DNA of 64,000 bases from Candidatus Thorarchaeota archaeon. Its GTDB lineage: Archaea; Asgardarchaeota; Thorarchaeia; Thorarchaeales; Thorarchaeaceae. The stretch is taken from positions 385,434 through 449,433 of the forward strand of contig JAIZWL010000001.1 of the NCBI GenBank assembly GCA_021498125.1, given 5' to 3'. The notes below the pieces were generated by a model. That model saw only the letters and a list, made by a program, of their open reading frames with translations. It was not told where the DNA came from and did not search any database. Of the stretch, positions 41,655 to 50,403 are shown piece by piece. The stretch's first letter is position 1. Every line of letters begins with the position of its first letter. The translations under genes and the position numbers were made by a program.

Positions 41655-42191
41655 GTGTCTGAAACATTTGATCTTATGCGCAAGGTTGTCATGATTGGTG
41701 CAGGGGGGAGCGGGAAGACTGCTCTTGTCAATCGCTTTCTAACACAAAAATTTACGGAACAATATATTGTCACCATTGGTTCGCAGTTTGCAGTAAAGAC
41801 TGTTACAGTGCAAGATTCGAATGGGAAAGATGTGACGGTCAAGCTACTTGTCTGGGATCTTGCTGGTCAAGAACGGTTTGATTTCATTCGTACCAGTTAT
41901 TACAAAGGTGCGAAAGGAGCTCTGCTTGTCTTTGATGTCACACGAAAGAGCACTTTTGTAGAACTCTCTAAATGGATCGATGAGACCGAGAATGCATTAG
42001 GGGCTCGAATCCCCATTATTCTTCTTGCAAACAAGGTCGATCTCGAGGCCGAGCGCGTCATTACTACAGAGATGGGTCAACAGTTCGTGCAAGAGTATGG
42101 ATTACAAGGCTATCTTGAAACAAGTGCACTGACAGGAACAAATGTCGAAGAGGCATTCCATTTGTTGGCTCGTGAAGCAATCAGTAATTGA
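41655..42191 (+). CDS. Ras/Rab-like small GTPase
   Basis: 178 aa. All G boxes are visible: P-loop GAGGSGKT (15-22), G2 Thr near residue 40 (TIGSQF), G3 DLAGQER (68-74), G4 NKVD (126-129) and G5 ETSAL (155-159). The Gln of the WDLAGQE motif, needed for hydrolysis, is present. No C-terminal prenylation Cys; the protein ends soon after the last helix. Eukaryotic-like small GTPases of this type are hallmark genes of Asgard archaea. GTG 41655 follows GAGGTGA. Confidence 0.93.
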   Translation: MSETFDLMRKVVMIGAGGSGKTALVNRFLTQKFTEQYIVTIGSQFAVKTVTVQDSNGKDVTVKLLVWDLAGQERFDFIRTSYYKGAKGALLVFDVTRKSTFVELSKWIDETENALGARIPIILLANKVDLEAERVITTEMGQQFVQEYGLQGYLETSALTGTNVEEAFHLLAREAISN

Positions 42192-42292
42192 ACTATGGCC
42201 TCCTGAGGCTCTTAACAGCATAATTCGGTATGCTTATTGGGTGATGTTGGTGCAGCACCTACTATAATTCTTCATAGCAATTGGGGATTAAT

Positions 42293-43435
42293 ATGTCCGA
42301 TAATAAATTAGATTTAAAGTTTTTAGAAACACTGTGTAATGCTTTTGGTCCAAGTGGTCATGAACATGAGATCCAGACACTGGTTCGTGACTATGGATCC
42401 AAATTTGCTGATGAGGTGACCTATGATCGCCTAGGCTCAGTCATCTTCCGCAAGGGCAATGCTGGTCCCAAAATAATGCTCGCAGGGCATGCAGATGAGG
42501 TTGGCTTTGTGATAACCGATATCGACAAGAACGGTTTCCTTCGTTTCCATCAACTGGGTGGTTGGTGGGATCAAACACTTTTGACACAGGAGGTTCTAAT
42601 TCGCCCCTCTAAAAGCGATAAAAAAGTCATTGGCGTGATCGGTGCTCCCCCACCGCACATCCTTCCAGCAGAGATGCGGAACAAGGTTGTCACCAAGGAC
42701 AAGATGTACATCGATATAGGTTGCAGCTCGGAAGAGGAGGTCAAAGAGCTAGGAATTCGTGTTGGTGATCCAGCCGTCCCCTATGCCACGTTCAGGACTA
42801 TGGAGCGTATCCGAAAAGAGAAGAAGGACCCGAAGGACGAAAAGTCTGAGACGGTAGAACGTAATGTGACGGTGGCTGTATCAAAGGCATTTGATGATCG
42901 AGTTGGTGTCTTTATAGCTCTAGAGGCTCTCCGAAGGATCTCTGAGCAAGGTATCTCGTTGCCCAATACTGTCTACTTTGTATCTACAGTCCAAGAAGAG
43001 GTCGGTCTCAGAGGAGCTCGAACAGCCGCCCAAAAGATTCTGCCTGATGTTGGGTTCTCACTGGATGTTGATATCTCCGGAGATGTTCCTGGCGCAGAGG
43101 GTCTTGTGCAAAAGATGGGTAAAGGGGTTTCCATCTCGGCCGGTGATGGCTCAATGATCCCAAATCCACGTCTAAGAAACTTTGTTCTGAGTATTGCAGA
43201 GGACAAGAATATTCGTCATCAACCTGCCTTTTTGAAAGCAGGTGGGACTGATGCGGGAATTATCCATCTCACCGGAATGGGTGCGCCCTCACTCTTTATT
43301 GGTATACCCACTCGACATATTCACTCGCATCACTCAATACTTGATCTCAGCGATGTTGAGGCTGCCGTTGATCTTCTTGTTGAAGTCTTGCAGAAGCTTG
43401 ACGAGTCAACTGTCAAAGGCTTTACCGAATTGTAA
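42293..43435 (+). CDS. M42 family aminopeptidase
   Basis: 380-aa dinuclear zinc peptidase, related to TET and glutamyl aminopeptidases. Motifs: LAGHADEVGFVI (metal His), AFDDRVGVF (bridging Asp), TVQEEVGLRGAR (catalytic Glu pair), SLDVDISGDVPG and TRHIHSHHSI (final metal His). Such peptidases form large tetrahedral particles that degrade peptides from the proteasome. ATG 42293. No operon partner; a terminator hairpin follows. Confidence 0.93.
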   Translation: MSDNKLDLKFLETLCNAFGPSGHEHEIQTLVRDYGSKFADEVTYDRLGSVIFRKGNAGPKIMLAGHADEVGFVITDIDKNGFLRFHQLGGWWDQTLLTQEVLIRPSKSDKKVIGVIGAPPPHILPAEMRNKVVTKDKMYIDIGCSSEEEVKELGIRVGDPAVPYATFRTMERIRKEKKDPKDEKSETVERNVTVAVSKAFDDRVGVFIALEALRRISEQGISLPNTVYFVSTVQEEVGLRGARTAAQKILPDVGFSLDVDISGDVPGAEGLVQKMGKGVSISAGDGSMIPNPRLRNFVLSIAEDKNIRHQPAFLKAGGTDAGIIHLTGMGAPSLFIGIPTRHIHSHHSILDLSDVEAAVDLLVEVLQKLDESTVKGFTEL

Positions 43436-43447
43436 AAATAAGAGAAA

Positions 43448-43477
43448 CCTGCACTTAGCCGTGCAGGTCCTTTTTTT
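43448..43477 (+). terminator. Intrinsic terminator-like hairpin after the M42 peptidase gene
   Basis: CCTGCAC-ttagcc-GTGCAGG, a 7-bp perfect stem, is followed by cc and seven Ts. It lies between two convergent genes and could serve as a terminator for the left one; the facing gene ends 15 bases beyond the T-run. Confidence 0.75.
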
Positions 43478-43491
43478 ATCATACGAGCAGA

Positions 43492-44580
43492 CTAGCGCTC
43501 ACGTTTTCCTTCAATAAATTCGTCTACTCTCTTTCTGGCCTCAAAGTCATCAATCTGATAGCGTGGATGTTTGAAGCTGTACGAACTGATGCTTGAGAGT
43601 TCTCCGCCAATACCACGGTCAAGGGCGATCTTGACGGCTCTGACAACATCGATGATTACTCCACCGCTATTCGGTGAGTCTTGGACTGAGAGTTTCAGAC
43701 TAAGGTCTAATGGGAGATCCCCAAATGCCTTGGCACGCATACTGATGTAACAGACTTTGTTGTCACCGAGGAATGGTACATAGTCGCTCGGGCCAATTTT
43801 GGTGGGGAGCTCATAGTCTACGCAACTGGTGACTGCCTCAGTCTTACTGACTCTCTTTGTCTTGAGCCGCTCTTCCACCTGCATATTCTCAAAGTCTGTA
43901 TTGCCACCAATATTGAGCTGATATGTATTCTCGATGATCAGTCCACGTTTATCGTACAGTTGGGCAAGGACTCTGTGAAGAATAGTTGCACCCAGTTGGC
44001 TCTTGACATCATCCCCTGCACATGGGATGCCTCTCTTTGCGAACTCGCGGGCATATTCACTGGTGGGGTCGGAGACAATGAACTCCGGAATCGCATTGAT
44101 GAATGCAATACCCGCATCTAGTGCCGCCTGTGCATATATCCGGGATCCCTCTCGACTGCCAACAGGAAGATAATTGATGAGAACATCTGCCTTCGTGCGC
44201 CTGAGTTCTTCGGCCACATCGACTGGTTCAATCTCACTCTCATCGTATGTGTAGAACGACTCTCTCATATGAGGTGCTACGCCGTCTGAGATAGGTCCTG
44301 GCAAAACCTTAGCTCCGGTCTTTGGAACATCAGGAGCAAATTTCCAACACTTGTTAGGCTCAATCCATATCGCGTCTGCGATATCTTTTCCTATCTTGTG
44401 TTTGTTCACCTCAAAGGCCGCGACGAATTTCAGGTCCTTTGGGAAGTATCCACCAAAATCAACATGCATCAGACCTGGGACTTCTTCGTCAGTCTTTGCA
44501 TCTCTATAATAATGCACTCCTTGGATAAGTGCAGAGGCACAATTCCCAAGTCCTGCAATTGCAACACGAATCTCACCCAT
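43492..44580 (-). CDS. ino1: myo-Inositol-1-phosphate synthase
   Basis: 362-aa NAD-dependent synthase turning glucose-6-phosphate into inositol-1-phosphate. Motifs: RVAIAGLGNCASALIQGVHYY (NAD binding), LINYLPVGSREGSRIYAQAAL, PCAGDDVKSQLGATILHR, YQLNIGGNTDFENMQ and the catalytic SVQDSPNSGGVIIDVVRA. It supplies headgroups for inositol phospholipids, fitting with the CDP-alcohol transferase at 30227-30967. ATG 44580 with GGTGA upstream. Confidence 0.96.
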   Translation of the reverse strand: MGEIRVAIAGLGNCASALIQGVHYYRDAKTDEEVPGLMHVDFGGYFPKDLKFVAAFEVNKHKIGKDIADAIWIEPNKCWKFAPDVPKTGAKVLPGPISDGVAPHMRESFYTYDESEIEPVDVAEELRRTKADVLINYLPVGSREGSRIYAQAALDAGIAFINAIPEFIVSDPTSEYAREFAKRGIPCAGDDVKSQLGATILHRVLAQLYDKRGLIIENTYQLNIGGNTDFENMQVEERLKTKRVSKTEAVTSCVDYELPTKIGPSDYVPFLGDNKVCYISMRAKAFGDLPLDLSLKLSVQDSPNSGGVIIDVVRAVKIALDRGIGGELSSISSYSFKHPRYQIDDFEARKRVDEFIEGKRER

Positions 44581-44653
44581 GAGGTTTCACCATCATAAAG
44601 TATTCTCTGGTCATAGAATAGTTCATTCTTTTAAAACTATCGAGGTGGTCATT

Positions 44654-45472
44654 TTAGTCTGATTCTTCAGTTTCGGGAGCAACATACTTGGAATAGAGCA
44701 TCTTTCGTGCAGTACTCACGGTCTTTGGACCTATGCCGGGGATTTCTGTCCACTCGTCAGTGCGAGTGATAACTTCTATGGGGCCACCGAATTTTTTCAG
44801 TAGGCTTCTTGCACGGACCACATTGATCCCTGTGATTCCAGCAATGAAGAACTCTTGCTCCTCAGAAAAATTATCTCTACTCTTTCGTGTACGGATGACT
44901 GGCAGGCGTTTGCCCTTCGGATGTGATTTCTCATCCCTTGGGAACAGAACGTTGAACAGCAGTCCCGCAGAATGTAAAGCGTTGTAGCCTTCAATCACCT
45001 CAATCCCCTGTTCTCTTATGGACTCGATCAGTGCATCCAGAGAGGAGGGGTGAATGTAGTTGACGGTTTCCATGGTGACGACGTATGGCCTGCCTTTTGT
45101 CTGGGTTGTTTTGAATGGCACGTAAATGCAGCCTTTTACAGGATCTCTTCGAATTGAGAGGATGTTTTCTATGAGCAGGTATGGCCGCTCATAGACCAAG
45201 AGACCTTCAATCTGTCTTGTCAGGCGTGGTGCGCCTGTCGAGCTTCCCTTTAATGTGTTGACGAGATCGCTGACGGTCTTTCTCTCGATTGCCACCCCCT
45301 CTGGACCAAGAATATCCCCGATTGGGATCTGTTCTACAACATATTTGATGCTTTCCTTGTCCAACATGGCCATGAGATGCTTAACCGAGTTTTGTCGCTT
45401 CCCCTTTAATTCGTGCACATCGATCACGATTTCGGGGATGTTCCCAAAGAGATCCGATTGCATTCTACTCAT
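44654..45472 (-). CDS. ERCC4-type (XPF/Hef-like) nuclease with helix-hairpin-helix
   Basis: 272 aa. Nuclease domain: VIDVHELKGKRQNSVKHL, then IGDILGPEGVAIERKTVSDLVNTLKG with the ERKxxxDL motif of XPF/MUS81/Hef. The C-terminus has two HhH units (AGITGINVVRARSLLKKFG and IPGIGPKTVSTARKML). No helicase domain is present, so it is the crenarchaeal/Asgard short XPF. Acts on branched DNA, usually with PCNA. ATG 45472 lies inside the stop region of the upstream gene (8-base overlap); ATG 45463 is an alternative. Confidence 0.93.
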   Translation of the reverse strand: MSRMQSDLFGNIPEIVIDVHELKGKRQNSVKHLMAMLDKESIKYVVEQIPIGDILGPEGVAIERKTVSDLVNTLKGSSTGAPRLTRQIEGLLVYERPYLLIENILSIRRDPVKGCIYVPFKTTQTKGRPYVVTMETVNYIHPSSLDALIESIREQGIEVIEGYNALHSAGLLFNVLFPRDEKSHPKGKRLPVIRTRKSRDNFSEEQEFFIAGITGINVVRARSLLKKFGGPIEVITRTDEWTEIPGIGPKTVSTARKMLYSKYVAPETEESD

Positions 45473-46106
45473 CTTCAAACAAAGTCATTACTGCGGCCAT
45501 GGAGACCTCTCTGGCAAGATTTTGGTCGTCAGATGATCCAATGACAATGACATCACTGTCTTTTGGCCGAAGGCTCTCTAATATCAGAAGGGTCTCCTTT
45601 TCGTTTGATAATAGAATATTGAAATCATCCGGAGGCATGGTCAAGAGGCCTCCTCTCATTACGAGTGTGGTGGCTCCTGCTTTACCTCTCCCTCCTTGGA
45701 TAATGGCCTCATCACGTTGATGAATCCCATCACTTACCTTCGACGCTCTCCCCCTGACAAGATTGGCATAGTCGTATTTGTAGACAGTGAGGTCTCCAAG
45801 ATCGAGAAAGAGTCCCAATGGAATATCTCTGATCATTGCCTCGAATATCTCATTTCCTCTCTTGGTCAGACGTTGACCACGGCGCCCCTCAGCTGTAATA
45901 AGACCTCCCTCGGTCAGTCGTTTCAGTAGCGTGCGTACACTCCCCTCGCCTATCGATATGTTCTGGCACATCTCATAGCGTCCTAAGGGCTGTTGGCGGC
46001 CGATCATGACAAGTACGACGGCAACATGGTACGGTTTGAAGACTGGAGGAACCCTTCCATCTGCTGGTTGTGCCAGTGTTTCAATAATTTTTTTCCATGT
46101 CGCCAC
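45465..46106 (-). CDS. Winged-helix protein with C-terminal sensor domain (DUF4443-like)
   Basis: 213 aa. N-terminal winged helix: KPYHVAVVLVMIGRQQPLGRYEMCQNISIGEGSVRTLLKRLTEGGLITAEGRRGQRLTKRGNEIF. C-terminal alpha/beta domain of about 120 residues with DEAIIQGGRGKAGATTLVMRGGLL and DSDVIVIGSSDDQNLARE, resembling archaeal DUF4443 proteins. The family match is from memory of the layout. ATG 46106. Overlaps the ERCC4 gene; upstream lies the ECF S-component cluster. Confidence 0.75.
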   Translation of the reverse strand: MATWKKIIETLAQPADGRVPPVFKPYHVAVVLVMIGRQQPLGRYEMCQNISIGEGSVRTLLKRLTEGGLITAEGRRGQRLTKRGNEIFEAMIRDIPLGLFLDLGDLTVYKYDYANLVRGRASKVSDGIHQRDEAIIQGGRGKAGATTLVMRGGLLTMPPDDFNILLSNEKETLLILESLRPKDSDVIVIGSSDDQNLAREVSMAAVMTLFEDE

Positions 46107-46145
46107 AGTGATAACCTCTCTCTAATGTGACTTCGACTGTGCTTT

Positions 46146-46736
46146 TTATTCTTCGGTCTTAAGTTCTAGAACCCCCTGTCGGTTCCAGATCTGATCTATA
46201 AACTGAAGAATGACCCCATGCTCGAGTCTTGGAATCACCAGACCAAAGAGAAGCCCATTTGAGATGACGTGCACGACCATGAATGGAGTGCCCCCAATCA
46301 TTGCTAGCAAAAAGGGTATGTTGAACGTGACTGAGAATCCAATGTTTGTAATCAGGTCAAAGATCAATGTAACGAATGCCCCAGTGACCATGAGGGTGAG
46401 TGTTGACACAGAATCTTCCCCGACCGTCTTTGGTCTAAGAAGGTGTGCCGCAAAGACAATGTATGTCCAGCCGATAACTTGGGAGAACCAGATCTGAGGA
46501 ATGAATGCGCCCCATGGATTTATTGAGCCAAATATTAATGCCATCAATAACACACAAGGAAGCGCGATCTGGAATCCGAAGATGTACCCTGTGAAAAATA
46601 AAATAGTTGATCCCAGTTCGACATTTGGAACTGCGACCAATGCATAGTTGCCTACAAGTGCAAGAGCGGTCATGATCGCAATTAGGGACACCCTCTTGCT
46701 AGGTTGAATTGACTCTCCTGCATTGTAGGACTTCAT
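46146..46736 (-). CDS. ECF transporter S component, solitary
   Basis: 196 aa with five to six hydrophobic helices. The N-terminal SLIAIMTALALVGNYALVAVPNVELGSTILFFTGYIFGF is the usual ECF S-component opening (A-x-x-x-A helix, then the loop to helix 2), and GSINPWGAFIPQIW is like vitamin-type (cobalamin or riboflavin) S units. It has no own EcfT/EcfA nearby. ATG 46736 follows AAGGTG. Encoded after two anchored surface proteins, the first of them DUF4430-bearing, so the cargo may be cobalamin; that is inference. Confidence 0.82.
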   Translation of the reverse strand: MKSYNAGESIQPSKRVSLIAIMTALALVGNYALVAVPNVELGSTILFFTGYIFGFQIALPCVLLMALIFGSINPWGAFIPQIWFSQVIGWTYIVFAAHLLRPKTVGEDSVSTLTLMVTGAFVTLIFDLITNIGFSVTFNIPFLLAMIGGTPFMVVHVISNGLLFGLVIPRLEHGVILQFIDQIWNRQGVLELKTEE

Positions 46737-46753
46737 GTTACGCACCTTCGCGA

Positions 46754-47509
46754 TTAGCGTTTCTTTACAGCAATGACAATGATCAGCAGAATCACAATAG
46801 CTCCCGCTGATGCTCCAGCGACCACTAACGGGCTGAGTGGCTCAGCTGTTGTGGTTATCTGACTGAGTTCTACGGTCAGAATATACGGAGTTCCAAAAGA
46901 GTAGCTTGTGTTTGCCCACACTAGTATTCCTGTATCAAGATCATACGCCAGAGTGGTCTTCTGCGGCTCTCCATATGCTGATGGATCCTGTTCGTATTCA
47001 AAGACAATGCATTGGAACGTTCCAGCAATCACAGTCATGCTCTTGTAACTTGACTTCATTGTCCCATTAAGATAATTTCCCTTTACATGAGCTGCTGAGG
47101 CGTATGCGGTCGCATTGAGATCTGCAATACTTGTATCATTGACCTCAATAACAAGCCCCGGAAAGAAGTGGGTCTTCCCCCAGACGCCTAAGACAAGTTC
47201 CCTAGCTATGTCTGTATCATTTGCATAGATGGAAAAGTTGCCTAAATGCAATTCCCCTTCAACATCCGTGTGTGTACGATTGATGGCAAAGGTCATTGCA
47301 TCTCCCGGTTCGGCCAACCACTTTCCTTCATCTGTCCATCCCCACGCAAAGGGCATGTCCGGGCAATCTGTGATGTTCCACGAGATTGTAGTCTGTTTCT
47401 CATGCCCATTTAGAATCACGGGATTAAATGACATGAGGGCGTTCACCTGTGTGACTCCCATTGCGAGTAATAGCGTGATTACAAATCCAAGTCTGTAGTT
47501 GATGTTCAT
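46754..47509 (-). CDS. Secreted, C-terminally anchored protein of the DUF4430/S-component cluster
   Basis: 251 aa. Signal peptide MNINYRLGFVITLLLAMGVTQVNA; an extracellular domain of beta strands with many Asn-x-Ser/Thr sequons; and a C-terminal transmembrane helix (about 225-247) with KKR. The middle has WGWTDEGKWLAEPGDAMTF, YKSMTVIAGTFQCIVFEYEQDPS and LAYDLDTGILVWAN, the last reminding of archaeal lipid- or ligand-binding beta domains. ATG 47509 is set by AGGAGA and a 4-base ATGA overlap with the DUF4430 gene. No named family. Confidence 0.72.
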   Translation of the reverse strand: MNINYRLGFVITLLLAMGVTQVNALMSFNPVILNGHEKQTTISWNITDCPDMPFAWGWTDEGKWLAEPGDAMTFAINRTHTDVEGELHLGNFSIYANDTDIARELVLGVWGKTHFFPGLVIEVNDTSIADLNATAYASAAHVKGNYLNGTMKSSYKSMTVIAGTFQCIVFEYEQDPSAYGEPQKTTLAYDLDTGILVWANTSYSFGTPYILTVELSQITTTAEPLSPLVVAGASAGAIVILLIIVIAVKKR

Positions 47510-48018
47510 AACGTTCTCCTCCTGATGGAAAGGACTATCAAAAAGCCGATTCCAAGCGCAGCCGTCATTGTCGTTCCTATGACTAATGACGAATCTGTTT
47601 CTGATTCTGTCATCGGAGTTGTCTTTGTGGTTGTATTCTGAGGTGAGAGCCGCCATTCGACAACGTTCCCATTTTCAAGATTGTATTTGTTGGCAGCGAC
47701 CGGGCCAAGAATTCCGTCTACCCAGTATTGCCACCACAGACCTCTAGATGGATCGTTGGCAACTCCTGCTATGCTTGTGACGAATACAAGATCTCCATAC
47801 CAGTCCGCCTCTACTGACGTGACCTCTCTTGTAGCGTTATAGACAGTGTCAGCAGTAATCTCTTCGAATGTAAGAACTGTGCCATTACCAAAGTCCAGTA
47901 TGACTGAGACCCCAGTAGCAATCTGAACTGTCTCAGTTCCACTGGTCACAGGTGGAGTGGCCAATAGAAACGTCGAGATGATCAGCGCGATTGCAATAGT
48001 CTTACTCACAGCAACCAA
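47506..48018 (-). CDS. DUF4430 (transcobalamin-like) anchored surface protein
   Basis: 170 aa. Signal peptide at the N-terminus, one DUF4430 domain and a C-terminal transmembrane helix (145-165) before RRRTL. The domain shows RGLWWQYWVDGILGPVAANKYNLENGNVVEWRL, matching the W-x-YW-x-[NV]G ... A-x-x-Y-x-[LI]-x-x-G-[DN]-x-V-x-[WF] pattern of DUF4430, found in transcobalamin/intrinsic factor and in cell-wall proteins. Start TTG 48018 or GTG 48009. Overlaps the next gene by 4 bases. Confidence 0.82.
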   Translation of the reverse strand: MVAVSKTIAIALIISTFLLATPPVTSGTETVQIATGVSVILDFGNGTVLTFEEITADTVYNATREVTSVEADWYGDLVFVTSIAGVANDPSRGLWWQYWVDGILGPVAANKYNLENGNVVEWRLSPQNTTTKTTPMTESETDSSLVIGTTMTAALGIGFLIVLSIRRRTL

Positions 48019-48116
48019 CTTCTCCGTATAGGACAGGTTAACCTATCCCACTAAGTTCGAGATTTAAGGTTTGCTCTCAGTTCTGCGCGGCCGACACATC
48101 TAAAACACGGACCTAG

Positions 48117-48824
48117 ATGACGAACATACCACATGCTGAGGCGTATTTTCCGGTGAGCGAAAACGAGAGGAAGAACTGGACTGGTTTTCTCTTTGTCTTG
48201 GAAGGAATCGATGGTGCTGGTAAGACTGTTGCTACCGAGCATTTGGAAGAACAGCTTCGCAATCGTGGCTATGATGTCTTGCGACTGCGAGAACCGACAA
48301 GTGAGAGCCCATGGGGGCAAGAGATCCGTGAACGTTCACCACGCGGGGAGTTGACCCCGCAAGAGGAGCTTGACCTCTTTCTCAAAGACAGAGAATGGCA
48401 CGTACAGAATAAGATTCTTCCAGCATTGAGATCAGGAAAGGTGATCCTCCTCGATAGATACTTTTTCGCCTCAGGGGCTTATCAGAGCACAAGTACGGGG
48501 TTACACTGGTCTGAGATATTGCGGCGAAACCGTGAAGTGATCCATGCACCTGAACCCGATATTGTATTTATTTTAGATATTCCTGTTGAAGTAGGACTTG
48601 AACGATTGGGGAACCGTCACGATACTAGGAATTTGCAATTCGAGATCAAGGAACGTTTGCAACAAGTGCGTCAGGCGTATCTTGAGATGATTGCACAAGA
48701 TATTGGTCACTTTGTTCTCATTGATGCCACTCGCCCATTGGAAACGGTAGTGGAAGAAATTCTCTTCCGAATTCTGAAGGAGATAGCACGCAAACGCGCT
48801 CCAGAGGGCAATTTTAGGCGATGA
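48117..48824 (+). CDS. tmk: Thymidylate kinase
   Basis: 235-aa dTMP kinase. P-loop LEGIDGAGKTVATEHL, the TMK signature LDRYFFASGAYQSTST, LREPTSESPWG and the LID region with RLGNRHDTRNLQF. N-terminal extension of about 20 residues compared with bacterial enzymes. Makes dTDP for DNA synthesis. ATG 48117, 98 bases from the divergent DUF4430 gene. The next gene, of unknown role, starts 42 bases later. Confidence 0.94.
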   Translation: MTNIPHAEAYFPVSENERKNWTGFLFVLEGIDGAGKTVATEHLEEQLRNRGYDVLRLREPTSESPWGQEIRERSPRGELTPQEELDLFLKDREWHVQNKILPALRSGKVILLDRYFFASGAYQSTSTGLHWSEILRRNREVIHAPEPDIVFILDIPVEVGLERLGNRHDTRNLQFEIKERLQQVRQAYLEMIAQDIGHFVLIDATRPLETVVEEILFRILKEIARKRAPEGNFRR

Positions 48825-48866
48825 AAGATGTGACAAGGTTTTTTAGTCACGTGACGGAAGGGGGTT

Positions 48867-50057
48867 GTGAAAACTATCAGATTAGCCACCTTTGATGGTA
48901 TTTTGGAGACCGAAACAATGCCTGTTGCCTTGCTATTAATTGATTGGGATTCCAAAATCGGCGCTGTTCTTAAAGCAAAGGTCCCTGCGGATTTCGCCGA
49001 TTATTATCGAGAAGATCTTAATACTGAGATTATGCGAATATTCACTTCTCATGCTATGGGTGATGCAACAGCGGGTTTTGCTTCACTAAGTGTCAGAATC
49101 GGCGGTGAAGAGTATAATGTTGCCTCCTATTATACTGGTGTAGTTCGCGAAGAGGAACAATACTGTGTGTCTTTGCTCCTCTCTACATCTGAAGATCCTA
49201 AAGCCTATGAGGGTGCAATTACGTCGGTCGTGTCGCATCTGACGAGTGCAGTTGTGTCGATGACTGACTCCGAGATTCAAGAAGAACTTGAAAACACATA
49301 TCGCCGAATTATTCGTCTTGCCGGTATGACAGATGAGAGTCGTCTGGCCCGTCTGTTTGCTGATGAGATCACCCGCGCAGTGTTTCCAAAATTATGGAGA
49401 GGTGGCGTTTCCAAGGAAGACCTTGAAGAGTGGCTAAAGATGGTGACAGGTCTCCCGAGTGTGAGTGTTGATTCGGTCATTGCGCCATTTGAAGAACTGG
49501 GCATTGTCAAGACTGAATGGGTTGATGAGATAGGGCGAACTTGCGTCTTTATGATCAAGGACCTAGAGATCTTTCGAGCACCTCCACTCATGGCGATGGA
49601 GGCCGCAAGTTCAATGCTTGACCCAGAACTGGCAGCCGAATACAAGTCAGAGGTCCTAGAGTTCCTCACAGAATGGCAAAAGACTCCAGATGATACTGTG
49701 GCAATTGCAGAGGTACTTGCAGATCCTGACTGTTATGATATTCTTAACGAGTTGCGTCGTCGGCCCGTCAATGTGGCCGAACTTGAGGCTTCACTCAGTA
49801 TTCCTCCAAAAGACCTTCGTACGGCCATTCAGACGCTCAAGAAGTATCGTGTCATTACTGAGAAGCGTAGAAAGGGGCCATCTGGTGAATACGATAAGTG
49901 GCTCTTCTTGCTCAATGATATTCGAGTCCGTCTGTTCTTCCCCGAGTACTTCCTCCAGACACTAGTGACAGATCTGGAGAAGAATCCCGAAGATACACGG
50001 GCACGACAGATGGTCGAGCATCATCTTCGTCTTTTAAGAGACAATTTCCCACGATAG
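48867..50057 (+). CDS. Longin/roadblock-like domain plus winged-helix protein
   Basis: 396 aa. Residues 1-130 have a longin-type profilin-like pattern (PVALLLIDWDSKIGAVLKAKVPADFADYYREDLNTEIMRIFTSH; ASLSVRIGGEEYNVASYYTGVV; YCVSLLLSTSEDPKAYEGAI). Then two winged-helix units: about 175-245 (ELGIVKTEWVDEIGRTCVFMI) and 285-345 (DPDCYDILNELRRRPVNVAELEASLSIPPKDLRTAIQTLKKYRVI). The layout resembles the two proteins at 19917 and 22800 but the sequence is different. GTG start. A GTPase-related adaptor or regulator is likely. Confidence 0.72.
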   Translation: MKTIRLATFDGILETETMPVALLLIDWDSKIGAVLKAKVPADFADYYREDLNTEIMRIFTSHAMGDATAGFASLSVRIGGEEYNVASYYTGVVREEEQYCVSLLLSTSEDPKAYEGAITSVVSHLTSAVVSMTDSEIQEELENTYRRIIRLAGMTDESRLARLFADEITRAVFPKLWRGGVSKEDLEEWLKMVTGLPSVSVDSVIAPFEELGIVKTEWVDEIGRTCVFMIKDLEIFRAPPLMAMEAASSMLDPELAAEYKSEVLEFLTEWQKTPDDTVAIAEVLADPDCYDILNELRRRPVNVAELEASLSIPPKDLRTAIQTLKKYRVITEKRRKGPSGEYDKWLFLLNDIRVRLFFPEYFLQTLVTDLEKNPEDTRARQMVEHHLRLLRDNFPR

Positions 50058-50403
50058 GTCATATCCCCCTCGAAAAATCGCACCTCCTGCTGAATCGTCT
50101 TCCAGTTCAGGTGCGATACCTATTATTTGAGCCAATATACTGGACAAGTAATGTTCATATGGGGTTTTGTAATCTGAAGACACGTAGACTCATTAAGTTG
50201 AGTTTCACAAGGGCTCACTGGCAAGATACGCGAACTCCCCGTCGGAAACTCGCATATCTAACTTGGTCCCTACACTGAGTTTCTAGCATTGGTCCCCTTG
50301 CAATACTTGCGCATACTGAGTTTTGCGCGTGTCTTGGCTGAGAGCTGGTCCACGTGACCTGCGGATGCGGAAGGTTCGCTTTTAGCGGACCCCGCTTCCT
50401 TAC
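50058..50403. other. 346-base intergenic region rich in RNA-like secondary structure
   Basis: No ORF. A 9-bp stem ATCGCACCT/AGGTGCGAT (50077-50085, 50109-50117) sits just after the preceding gene. Further stems: AGATA-c-GCGA/TCGC-a-TATCT (50224-50259), GCGCA/TGCGC (50309-50328), GGTC/GACC (50347-50359) and GCGG-aa-GGTTCGCT/AGCGGACC-CCGC (50367-50395). Two short direct repeats, TTGGTCCC and ACTGAGTTT, occur twice each (50263-50323). A TATA-like run is near 50121-50140. It could encode a plus-strand RNA of about 240 nt. No match to SRP or RNase P landmarks was seen. Confidence 0.45.
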
